DNA of 61,440 nt from UBA5905 sp964609975 (GTDB lineage: Bacteria; Bacillota; Clostridia; Oscillospirales; Acutalibacteraceae). Under the pieces are notes generated by a model. The model did no database searches, was not told the origin of the DNA, and saw nothing but the letters and a program-made list of their open reading frames with translations. Made by a program: the position numbers and the translations under genes. The stretch is taken from contig CAZSTR010000006.1 in the NCBI GenBank assembly GCA_964609975.1, positions 1 to 61,440 of the forward strand, in the 5' to 3' direction. Of this stretch, positions 40,037 through 48,341 are shown piece by piece; the first letter of the stretch is position 1, and the number at the start of each line of letters is the position of its first letter.

Positions 40037-40935
40037 GGCGCTTTCCACTCCTTCAAATCCTTCACGGCTTCATACATCGCCACATAGCTTTCATAGCGGG
40101 AAGGAGCGATTTCCCCCTGCTCCACCGCCTGACGCACCGCACAGCCCGGCTCCTTATAGTGGGCACAGCCGGCGAAGCGGCATTTCCCGAAATAGGCGCC
40201 AAATTCCCGAAAGCAATCAGCCAGCTCCTCCTTGCGCACAGGCTCCACCTGCAACAAATCCAGGGAAGAAAAGCCAGGGGTGTCCACCAGATAGCCGTCG
40301 GCCAGCCGATAGAGGGAGGCGATGCGAGTGGTATGCCGTCCGCGCCCCAGCTTGCGGCTGATGTCGCCGGTCTCCAGCACAAGGCTCGAATCCAGAGCGT
40401 TGAGAATACTGCTTTTCCCCACGCCGGAATTTCCGGAAAACACGCTCACAAAGCCCGACAGCCGCCTCCGCAAAGGCTCCAGCGTTTCTGGCTTCTTCAC
40501 CGAAACACAAAAGCATTCGATTCCCGCCCGGCGATACACCGATTCCAGCTTCGACGGGTCGTCCAAATCCGTTTTGCTAACAACGACGATGGGGCAAATT
40601 CCCTGCTTTTCCGCAATTGCCAGCATTTTATCCAAAACAAGGGTGTTGGTCTCCGGCTCGCGCACGGAGGCCACCATCACCAGCAAATCCACATTCGCCA
40701 CCGGCGGTCGCACAAGGCAGTTGCGCCGGGGACAAACGGCTTCCACCGTGCCCTCGCCGTCCGGGCGCACCGAGATTTCCACCCGGTCGCCGGCAATCGG
40801 CGTCAGCCCCTGGCGGCGAAAGCTCCCCCGCGCCCGGCAGGTATAGACCGTTTCCTCCACAGCCACATAATAGAACCCGCTCACACAGCGCAACACAAGG
40901 CCGGAAAGACGGTTCTGTGCCGTTTCCTCCCGCAT
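40033..40935 (-). CDS. rsgA: Ribosome small-subunit-dependent GTPase A
   Basis: 300 residues, circularly permuted GTPase for late 30S assembly: an OB domain, then VVSKTDL (G4-like), GNSGVGKSS (P loop), VDTPGF (G3), and a C-terminal zinc knuckle with C and H residues (CRFAGCAHYKEPGC). It starts at 40935 with GAGGAG five bases upstream, just beyond the prkC stop; a GTG at 40941 is an alternative. Confidence 0.94.
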   Translation of the reverse strand: MREETAQNRLSGLVLRCVSGFYYVAVEETVYTCRARGSFRRQGLTPIAGDRVEISVRPDGEGTVEAVCPRRNCLVRPPVANVDLLVMVASVREPETNTLVLDKMLAIAEKQGICPIVVVSKTDLDDPSKLESVYRRAGIECFCVSVKKPETLEPLRRRLSGFVSVFSGNSGVGKSSILNALDSSLVLETGDISRKLGRGRHTTRIASLYRLADGYLVDTPGFSSLDLLQVEPVRKEELADCFREFGAYFGKCRFAGCAHYKEPGCAVRQAVEQGEIAPSRYESYVAMYEAVKDLKEWKAP

Positions 40936-40937
40936 AC

Positions 40938-42959
40938 TCACTCCTCTTCGCTGGGAGTCGAAGGCTCCGGCTCGCCCGCCTCTGTGAAGGGATGGCTCTC
41001 CGTCAGCGCAGCCGTGCCCTTCACGCCGTTCACTGTGAATTTCGCCAAATCGGTGAAGCTGTTTTTCCCGCTCACCGAGATTTTCATCGTCACCACATAG
41101 CTTTCTGCCTGCTCGGACACCTTGAAGGTCAGGGTGCCAATGTCTCGCGGCACAATTTTCGTATATCGCTTTGTCAGCGCTTCATCTTGCTTTCCGGCGA
41201 CAAAAATCTGCAAATCCACCGTCGTGCCGGTATCCGGGAGCACAAGCTCCACATTGGCATCGGAGAAGCCGGTGGTTACTGTCAACTGAATAATCGAATC
41301 CGGCTTCTGCTTTTGAGAAGAGTCCGGCGAAACCGCAATGATGGTGTCCTTCATGCCGCCCTGGTTCACATAGGTGGTCTGGATGTTCGCCCGCTGGAAG
41401 CCATCGCTGACCAGCTTTTCGATGCCGTCATTCATGGCCATACCCAACACATTGGACATTTCAATCGGCTCGGCCTCCGGCTCGCCGGAGCTAACAAACA
41501 TACTGATTTCTGAGCCGTATTGAACCTTTGTGCCCGGCTCCGGATCCAGACGGATGACCGTTCCCTCTTTATAGTCAGTGCTACTTTCGCTGACCTCGTT
41601 GACGGTGAAGCCCGCCGCCGTCAGCCGGGAGCGCACCATGGCCGCCGTCTCGCCAGGGGTCATCGTGGGAACATCCTCCAGCCGAGAGCCCTTGCTGATA
41701 TACAACACCAGCGTGCCCTTCATTTTGATGGTGCTTCCCGCCGAAGGCTCCTGCTTGAAAACCGTGCCCTCCGGATAATCGGCGTTATAGCCGGTTTCGA
41801 TTTTCACCGTATAGTTTCCGATGCTTTTCTCGGCCGACACCCCATCCGGATAGGCCAATCCAACGAAGCTGTCCACAACGATGTCCTCTTTTCCTTTTCC
41901 GCCAAAGAGGTTGAGCGCCAACAGAACACCCAGCATGCAAACCGCCACAACGGCCACAGCCACCGCCGACAAAATCGCTACCGTCGACATTTTCTTTTTC
42001 TTTCCGGCGGCCTCTCCGGTCGCCTTCTCCAACAAATCGCCGTTGTCGCCCCGCACCCGCGTGATAGCATCCACAAAGCGGGTGGGCGTTTCATCCACAA
42101 AGTAGGTATATTCGAATTTGATGGAGGGATTTTTTTTGAACTCGTCGATGTCGCTGAGCATTTCCGCCGCCGACTGATATCGCTTCGCCGGGTCCTTCTC
42201 CATGGCCTTCATGGTAATTTGCTCCAGCCCCTCCGGCACATCCTGGTTGTGGATGTGCGGCTTTACCGGGTCATCCTGCATCTGCATAATCGCCACCGAC
42301 ACCGCATTGTCTGCATCGAAGGGCAGGCGGCCGGTCAGCATCTCATACAGCACCACACCCACCGAATAAATATCCGCTTTTTCGTCGGTGATTTCGCCTC
42401 GCGCCTGCTCCGGGCTGATATAATGCACCGAGCCGATGGCCTTTTCGCCGTTGGTGGTGGCGCGCAGCTCGTTGCGCGACAGCCGGGCGATGCCGAAATC
42501 GGTCACCTTGATGGTGCCGTCGGAGAGAAGCATAATGTTCTGAGGCTTGATGTCCCGATGCACGATGCCCTTGTCATGGGCGTGCTGCAACGCCCGCAGA
42601 ATCTGGACGGTGAAATGCACCGCCTCCTTCCAGCGGATGTCGTTGCGCTGATCCAAATATTCCTTGAGGGTGATGCCATCAATATATTCCATCACGATAT
42701 ATTGCAGTCGCTCCCCGAAGCCCACATCCAAAACCTTCACGATGTTGGGATGGTTGAGGATGGCGATAGCCTTCGACTCGTTGCGAAAACGACGCACGAA
42801 CTCCTCGTTGGACAAAAACTCATCCCGCAGGATTTTCACCGCCACTGTTCGGTCGTCCACGCAGTCATGGGCCTTATACACATAGGCCATGCCGCCCACG
42901 CCAATCAGCTCCCGCATCTCATAGCGGCCATCAAGTCTTTTTCCCAAGTATTTATCCAT
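40938..42959 (-). CDS. prkC: PASTA-domain serine/threonine kinase
   Basis: 673 residues. Cytoplasmic kinase domain (GVGGMAYVYKAHD, VAVKIL, HRDIKPQNIML, DFGIARL), a membrane helix near 330, and three extracellular PASTA repeats binding peptidoglycan stem peptides. The last region after the third PASTA is an extra beta domain. Partner phosphatase PrpC lies 5 bases upstream. Regulates cell wall and spore germination in relatives. Confidence 0.95.
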   Translation of the reverse strand: MDKYLGKRLDGRYEMRELIGVGGMAYVYKAHDCVDDRTVAVKILRDEFLSNEEFVRRFRNESKAIAILNHPNIVKVLDVGFGERLQYIVMEYIDGITLKEYLDQRNDIRWKEAVHFTVQILRALQHAHDKGIVHRDIKPQNIMLLSDGTIKVTDFGIARLSRNELRATTNGEKAIGSVHYISPEQARGEITDEKADIYSVGVVLYEMLTGRLPFDADNAVSVAIMQMQDDPVKPHIHNQDVPEGLEQITMKAMEKDPAKRYQSAAEMLSDIDEFKKNPSIKFEYTYFVDETPTRFVDAITRVRGDNGDLLEKATGEAAGKKKKMSTVAILSAVAVAVVAVCMLGVLLALNLFGGKGKEDIVVDSFVGLAYPDGVSAEKSIGNYTVKIETGYNADYPEGTVFKQEPSAGSTIKMKGTLVLYISKGSRLEDVPTMTPGETAAMVRSRLTAAGFTVNEVSESSTDYKEGTVIRLDPEPGTKVQYGSEISMFVSSGEPEAEPIEMSNVLGMAMNDGIEKLVSDGFQRANIQTTYVNQGGMKDTIIAVSPDSSQKQKPDSIIQLTVTTGFSDANVELVLPDTGTTVDLQIFVAGKQDEALTKRYTKIVPRDIGTLTFKVSEQAESYVVTMKISVSGKNSFTDLAKFTVNGVKGTAALTESHPFTEAGEPEPSTPSEEE

Positions 42960-42964
42960 TTCGA

Positions 42965-43729
42965 TTATACCTCACTTTTCTGAAAGCTTATCGGTTGATT
43001 CGTATCCTCCGGCTCCATCAAAACCACCGTCACATTGTCCGGGCCGCCGCCCTCAAGCGCCGCCTGTATCAACGCCTCAGTGGCTGTTTCCAAGGAGTCC
43101 GTGCGCAAAAGCACCGCGATTTTTTCCGGAGGAACCGGTCGGGTCAGCCCATCTGTGCACAGCAAAAGCCGATCCCCCGGCCGCAGCTCCAGCTCATCGT
43201 ATTCACCGCTTTCGTCCGGGTTGACGCCCAGAGCGCGGGTGATGAAATGTCGCCGAGGATGGTTCTTCGCCTGCTCCTCGGTGAGCTGGCCGCTTTCCAG
43301 CATCTCCTGAATCACCGAATGATCCCGCGTCAGCTGGGTCAACTCGCCCTCGCGGAACAGATACACGCGGCTGTCACCGGTGTGGGAGATATACGCCCTT
43401 TGGCCGAGAATCACCACGGTCACCACCGTGGTGCCCATGCCCTCCAGCTCCGGATGAGCCTGGGCCTCATCGTATATAGCCAAATCCGCCGCCGCCATGG
43501 TGGCCTCCAGCAGCCGCTCCATCGTGCCGATTGCGCCGCCGGAAAGGTGCTGCACAATCCGCTCCCGGATGATGCGGGTGGCGATTTCGCTGGCCACATT
43601 TCCGCCGGCCGCGCCACCCATGCCGTCGCACACGATGGCATATTGGCCACCGTCCAGCGCCCCACAGGCATACGCATCCTGGTTGCTGCTGCGCAGAAGT
43701 CCGATATTTGTATCACCGAACACCCTCAC
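42965..43729 (-). CDS. prpC: PP2C-family protein phosphatase
   Basis: 254 residues. PPM metal motifs CDGMGGAAGG (N-terminal), SHTGDSRVYL (middle), LLLCTDGLTRPV and GGPDNVTVV. It reverses PrkC phosphorylation. The GTG start overlaps the rlmN stop (GTGA), with AAAGGAGG upstream. Confidence 0.95.
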   Translation of the reverse strand: MRVFGDTNIGLLRSSNQDAYACGALDGGQYAIVCDGMGGAAGGNVASEIATRIIRERIVQHLSGGAIGTMERLLEATMAAADLAIYDEAQAHPELEGMGTTVVTVVILGQRAYISHTGDSRVYLFREGELTQLTRDHSVIQEMLESGQLTEEQAKNHPRRHFITRALGVNPDESGEYDELELRPGDRLLLCTDGLTRPVPPEKIAVLLRTDSLETATEALIQAALEGGGPDNVTVVLMEPEDTNQPISFQKSEV

Positions 43730-44790
43730 GGGGATTCCTCCTTTCCCTTCGCCTCGCTTGCCGGCTGATCCGCCTGTCGGCGAAGCTGTCCGCAGGAGGC
43801 GTTAATATCCGAGCCAAGCGTGCGCCGCACCGTCACGGGAATTCCGTGACGCCTGAGCACCGCCATAAAGGCTTCGATTCGCTGACGGGAGCTACGCTTT
43901 TGCGCTTTTCCCGCCACGGCATTCACCGGAATCAAATTCACATGGCACAGCATCCCCTTCAGCCGTTTCGCCAGCTCCTCGGCACAGGCGTCTGTGTCAT
44001 TCCAGCCGTCAATCATAGCATATTCGAAGGAAATGCGCCGTCCGGTGGCGTCGATATATTGACAACAGGCATCGAGCAGCTCCTCGATGCCCCACCGCCG
44101 ATTCACCGGCATAGTTGCCGAGCGAATTTCATCGTTGGGAGCGTGGAGAGAAATCGACAGCGTCAGGGGAATTTTTTCCTCCTTCAGCCGCAAAATTCCC
44201 GGAACCACGCCGCAGGTGGACAGAGAAATGTGACGCATCCCGATATGCACGCCGCCATCCTCGGAGAGCATACGCAAAAAGCGCACAACCTGGTCATAAT
44301 TGTCCAGTGGCTCCCCCATGCCCATAAGCACCACCGAGGAGACCCGCACACCGGTGTCCCGCTGGGCGGCCTCAATTTGCGCCATCATTTCCGCCGCCGA
44401 TAAACTGCGGATAAAGCCGCCCATACCAGTGGCGCAAAAGGTGCAGCCCATTTTACATCCCACCTGAGTGGACAGACATTGGCTCCAGCCATGCTTATAG
44501 TGCATGAGCACCGATTCCACCGTTTCGCCGTCATCCAGCGTGAAAAGATATTTCACCGTAGAATCAATGGCCGAAACAAGCTTGCGGCGGATGGACACCT
44601 GGGGCACATGATAGCTTTGCGCCAGCTGTTCCCGCAAGGGCTTCGGCAAATTGGTCATTTCGGAGAATTCGGTCACGCCCCGGTCCAGCCATTCCCGCAG
44701 CTGTCTGGCCCGAAAGGCCGGACAGCCCAGCGCGGACAGATGTGCCTCAAGCTCCGGCTGCGTCATGGAACGCAGATCGTTGCCGTTCAA
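43726..44790 (-). CDS. rlmN: 23S rRNA (adenine-2503-C2) methyltransferase
   Basis: 354-residue radical SAM enzyme. The cluster motif CKMGCTFCATG (starting near 112) and the C-terminal ASCGQLR cysteine are conserved. The start is TTG at 44790 with AGGTG upstream. The gene sits 9 bases after rsmB. Confidence 0.94.
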   Translation of the reverse strand: MNGNDLRSMTQPELEAHLSALGCPAFRARQLREWLDRGVTEFSEMTNLPKPLREQLAQSYHVPQVSIRRKLVSAIDSTVKYLFTLDDGETVESVLMHYKHGWSQCLSTQVGCKMGCTFCATGMGGFIRSLSAAEMMAQIEAAQRDTGVRVSSVVLMGMGEPLDNYDQVVRFLRMLSEDGGVHIGMRHISLSTCGVVPGILRLKEEKIPLTLSISLHAPNDEIRSATMPVNRRWGIEELLDACCQYIDATGRRISFEYAMIDGWNDTDACAEELAKRLKGMLCHVNLIPVNAVAGKAQKRSSRQRIEAFMAVLRRHGIPVTVRRTLGSDINASCGQLRRQADQPASEAKGKEESP

Positions 44791-44799
44791 ACAGTCACC

Positions 44800-46137
44800 T
44801 CAATCTTTTGCTTTCATAAAACTCGCTATATAAAACCCGTCAGAACGATGGACGGAGGGAAACAGCGTCAGCTGATGGGACACCGGAAGATCCGCCGCCG
44901 CGAAGCACTCCGCCAAGGGAAGCGGCCGGGGATAAAAGCCTTTTTCCTTTTCCAGAAAAGCGGCCGCCACCTGCTCGTTTTCCTCCGGGCGCAGGGTGCA
45001 GGTGGAATATTGTAGCACCCCACCGGGACGCACAAGCTCTGCCGCCCGCCGCAGAATTTTCAACTGCAATGCCGGAAGGGCGGAAAAATCCGCCGCGTCC
45101 TTATAGCGGATTTCCGGCTTACGCCGAATCACGCCCATCCCGGAGCAGGGAGCGTCGCAAATCACCCGGTCGAAGGCGCCGACCCATCCCGCCGGCGGCG
45201 GCGCGGCCGCATCCCGGCAGGAGACCTGAACGCAGGAGGCGCCAAGCTCCTCGGCGCGCTTCGTCAGCGTCGCGCATTTCGCCTCGTATATGTCGGAGGC
45301 ATCGACACGTCCGTCATTTTTCATCCATTGAGCCACCGTCAGGCTTTTTCCGCCCGGCGCGGCACAAACATCGGCGATGCGCTCGCTGGGCTTTGCGTCC
45401 AGCGCCCGACAGCACCACTGGGAGGCCACATCCTGAAAATAATACAGCACCCGTGTGCTCTCCGGCAAACGGAGAAGCGCTTGCGCCGAAGGCAGCTGCA
45501 ACGCCCCCTCCAAGCCCGGCACCATCAAAAAAGCAATCCCGGCCTTCTCCAACAGAGAGGTGAAAGCCGCAACGGTGGTTTTCAGCGTATTCACCCGAAT
45601 ATACACCGGGGGCGCTTCGTTGATTTCCGTCAGCAGGCACCGGCACATTTCCTCACCATAGGCGTCCCGCCAGGCGCGAATCAATGACCGTGGGCAGGAA
45701 TAGCGCCGTTCCAGCCCCTTGTCGGTGTTCGGAAGGCTCTCGATGAGCGCCGCGCCCTGCGCCTGCACCCCACGCAAAACGCCGTTGACAAACCCCTTCA
45801 GCCGGGGAAGTCCGGCCCTCGCCACCTGCTCCACCGATTCATGAATCACCGCATAGGCGGGAATTCGGGTGGTGAACAACAGCTGATAAGCACCCACCCG
45901 CAAAAGCTCCCGCACCGGCGGCTCCATCTTTTTCACCGGGGTGTTCGAAACGCTGTTCAGGCAAAAATCCAGCGTCAGGCGGCGTTCCACAACGCCATAA
46001 ACCAGCCGGGTCAAAAGCCCCCGCTCCGCCGCATCCTCATCGAAATCCAAAAGAAGCTCCTCCAGCACGATATTGGAATAGCCCTCCTCCTCCTCGATGC
46101 GCAGTAGTGCCTGCACCGCCGCCTCGCGGGCGTTCAT
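44800..46137 (-). CDS. rsmB: 16S rRNA (cytosine-967-C5) methyltransferase
   Basis: 445 residues: an N-terminal NusB-like RNA-binding part, then a Rossmann methyltransferase with VCAAPGGKSL, DAPCSGMGV and YSTCTL, which hold the two catalytic cysteines. The start overlaps the metallopeptidase stop by 4 bases. Confidence 0.94.
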   Translation of the reverse strand: MNAREAAVQALLRIEEEEGYSNIVLEELLLDFDEDAAERGLLTRLVYGVVERRLTLDFCLNSVSNTPVKKMEPPVRELLRVGAYQLLFTTRIPAYAVIHESVEQVARAGLPRLKGFVNGVLRGVQAQGAALIESLPNTDKGLERRYSCPRSLIRAWRDAYGEEMCRCLLTEINEAPPVYIRVNTLKTTVAAFTSLLEKAGIAFLMVPGLEGALQLPSAQALLRLPESTRVLYYFQDVASQWCCRALDAKPSERIADVCAAPGGKSLTVAQWMKNDGRVDASDIYEAKCATLTKRAEELGASCVQVSCRDAAAPPPAGWVGAFDRVICDAPCSGMGVIRRKPEIRYKDAADFSALPALQLKILRRAAELVRPGGVLQYSTCTLRPEENEQVAAAFLEKEKGFYPRPLPLAECFAAADLPVSHQLTLFPSVHRSDGFYIASFMKAKD

Positions 46138-46838
46138 CGCCGGTCGCGGCTTCGTCCGCCGCCGGCCACAATTAACACAAGCCGCAAAAGGCTCATCAGC
46201 GAAACAAAGGTGGCCGCCACATAGGTGAGCGCCGCCGCAGACAGCACCTTTTTCACGCCGGAAAGCTCCTCCTCCGACAGCCGCCCGCCTGCCTCCAGTG
46301 CTCGAAGAGCGCGGGCGCTGGCGTTGAATTCCACCGGCAGGGTCACCAGCTGAAACAACAACGCCAAGCTGAACAAAGCCACTCCGCCCCAGGCCAGCGT
46401 CGGGAAGCTCAAGGCAAGTCCCAAAATCACCAGAACAGGCGAAAGGCTGGACGCGAAATTCGTCACCGGCACCATTTTCATGCGCAAGCGCACCGGCCCA
46501 TAGCCCTCGGCATATTGCAGAGCATGCCCGGTTTCATGCGCCGCCACGCCGACGGCCGCCACCGTGGACGCCTCCCCCACCGTCTCGGAAAGATAAATCC
46601 CGTTGGAGCGGGGGTCATAATAATCGGTCATAGACCCGGCCACAGCATGCATCCCAGTGGAAATTCCATTCTGTTGTTGAATATAGAGGCTCGTCTGGCG
46701 ACCGGTCATGCCACAGCCCACCGAGCGACGGCTATATTTTGAAAAAACCGACTTCACCCGCAGCTGTGCCCACAGCGAAATGAGCACCGCCGGCAACACC
46801 AAGACCAAATACCAATAATCCATATAATAGAACGGCAA
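46134..46838 (-). CDS. Neutral zinc metallopeptidase, YugP type
   Basis: 234 residues with membrane segments and the zinc motif AAHETGHALQ (near 110). Widespread in Firmicutes, function poorly known. It occurs here between fmt and rsmB, a place where B. subtilis has no such gene but Clostridia often do. Confidence 0.85.
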   Translation of the reverse strand: MPFYYMDYWYLVLVLPAVLISLWAQLRVKSVFSKYSRRSVGCGMTGRQTSLYIQQQNGISTGMHAVAGSMTDYYDPRSNGIYLSETVGEASTVAAVGVAAHETGHALQYAEGYGPVRLRMKMVPVTNFASSLSPVLVILGLALSFPTLAWGGVALFSLALLFQLVTLPVEFNASARALRALEAGGRLSEEELSGVKKVLSAAALTYVAATFVSLMSLLRLVLIVAGGGRSRDRR

Positions 46839-46893
46839 ATCGGCTCCTCCTATCCTTCAAGAAATAAACAACTCACGCTTTCTATCGGCCGGC

Positions 46894-47829
46894 TCATTCC
46901 TCCGGCAGGGGCAGACGTTCGCCCACCTCCAGCGAATGGCCTCGCAAAAATTCCTCCGCCGTCATGCGCCGCGCGCCCTCATATTGCACCTCGACCAGCT
47001 CCAGTGCCGTCCCTTCGCCGCAGGCAATCACCAGCGGCGACCGGGAAAGCACCTCGCCGGGCGCACCCACGCTCGCCGCGACCACGCGAGAAGCGTAGAT
47101 TTTCAAGGTTTTTCCTTCATAATGGGTGAAGGCCACCGGCCACGGGTTTAGCCCTCGCACCCAATCATGCAGCCGTTGGGCGGGGCGCCGCCAATCCAGC
47201 TCCCCCATCGCCTTGTTCAGCATGGACGCATAGCAGGTGCCCTCGGTCGGCTGCTTTTGTGGTTGCACCGAGCCCTCGGCCAGCCCCTTCAGCGTGCGGC
47301 TCAACAGCTCCGCACCATCCGAGGCCAAGCAGTCGAACAACTCTCCGCCGGTAATTTCCGCTCCGAGGGGACGCCGGGACATAAGCAGAATGTCGCCCGT
47401 GTCCACCCCCTCATCCAGCTGCATGGTCGTCACGCCCGCCTCGGCATCTCCGTTGAGAATCGCCCATTGAATCGGCGCTGCCCCCCGATAACGGGGCAAC
47501 AGAGAACCATGGACATTGATACACCCCATAGGGGTCAAATCCAGCACCGTCCGGGGCAAAATCTTTCCATAGGCGACCACGACAATTCCGTCGGCCGCGA
47601 AGCCGGAAAGATAGGCCAGCGTTTCCGGGTCGCGCATCGACGCTGGCTGATACACCGGGATGTTATGCGCCAGCGCGCAGACCTTCACCGCCGAAGGGGT
47701 AATCACCCGCTTGCGCCCCACCGGCTTATCCGGCTGGGTCACAGCCAAAACCACCTCATGCCCATCGGCTAACAGTCGCTCCAGGCTGGGCACGGCAAAA
47801 TCCGGCGTGCCCATAAAAATCAACCGCAT
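46894..47829 (-). CDS. fmt: Methionyl-tRNA formyltransferase
   Basis: 311 residues. FMGTPDFAVP at the start, the HGSLLPRYRGAAPI signature (near 108) and DTGDILL are present. Formylates initiator tRNA. Follows def. Confidence 0.96.
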   Translation of the reverse strand: MRLIFMGTPDFAVPSLERLLADGHEVVLAVTQPDKPVGRKRVITPSAVKVCALAHNIPVYQPASMRDPETLAYLSGFAADGIVVVAYGKILPRTVLDLTPMGCINVHGSLLPRYRGAAPIQWAILNGDAEAGVTTMQLDEGVDTGDILLMSRRPLGAEITGGELFDCLASDGAELLSRTLKGLAEGSVQPQKQPTEGTCYASMLNKAMGELDWRRPAQRLHDWVRGLNPWPVAFTHYEGKTLKIYASRVVAASVGAPGEVLSRSPLVIACGEGTALELVEVQYEGARRMTAEEFLRGHSLEVGERLPLPEE

Positions 47830-47855
47830 ACGCGTGCCCGCTCCTTTCTCGACGG

Positions 47856-48320
47856 TTATTTCAGTTCATCCGGGCGAAGCATCCGCTCCACCTTCGACTT
47901 GAACAGAACACCGTCCAAATGGTCTGTCTCGTGGCGGGCGCATTGCGCCGCCAACCCCTCCAGCGTTACGATGAAAAATTTTCCGTTGCGATTTTGCGCC
48001 TGAAGCTTCACCCTCTTCGGGCGAAGAATCAATCCGTATTCGCCGGGGCTGGACAAACAGCCCTCCACACATTCCTGGGCTCCCTTTTCCTCCAAAATCA
48101 CCGGGTTAATACATTCCTTCAGCCCGTCCCCGGTGTCCATGATGAACAACCGGCGCAGAACGCCCACCTGGGGCGCTGCCAGGCCGACGCCATCCGCCTT
48201 CTGCAGCGTTTCAGCCATGTCGTCCAAAAGCTGGAAAAGTCGCTCGTCGAACTGCTCCACCGGCTTGCAAATCTTATGCAAAACCGGGTCTTCATCGGTC
48301 AAAATATTACGAATAGCCAT
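47856..48320 (-). CDS. def: Peptide deformylase
   Basis: 154 residues. All three motifs are present: GVGLAAPQVG, EGCLS and HETDH, which provide the Cys and two His metal ligands. It starts with AAAGGAG upstream. Confidence 0.95.
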   Translation of the reverse strand: MAIRNILTDEDPVLHKICKPVEQFDERLFQLLDDMAETLQKADGVGLAAPQVGVLRRLFIMDTGDGLKECINPVILEEKGAQECVEGCLSSPGEYGLILRPKRVKLQAQNRNGKFFIVTLEGLAAQCARHETDHLDGVLFKSKVERMLRPDELK

Positions 48321-48341
48321 ATTCCGGCTCCTTTCAAGGCG

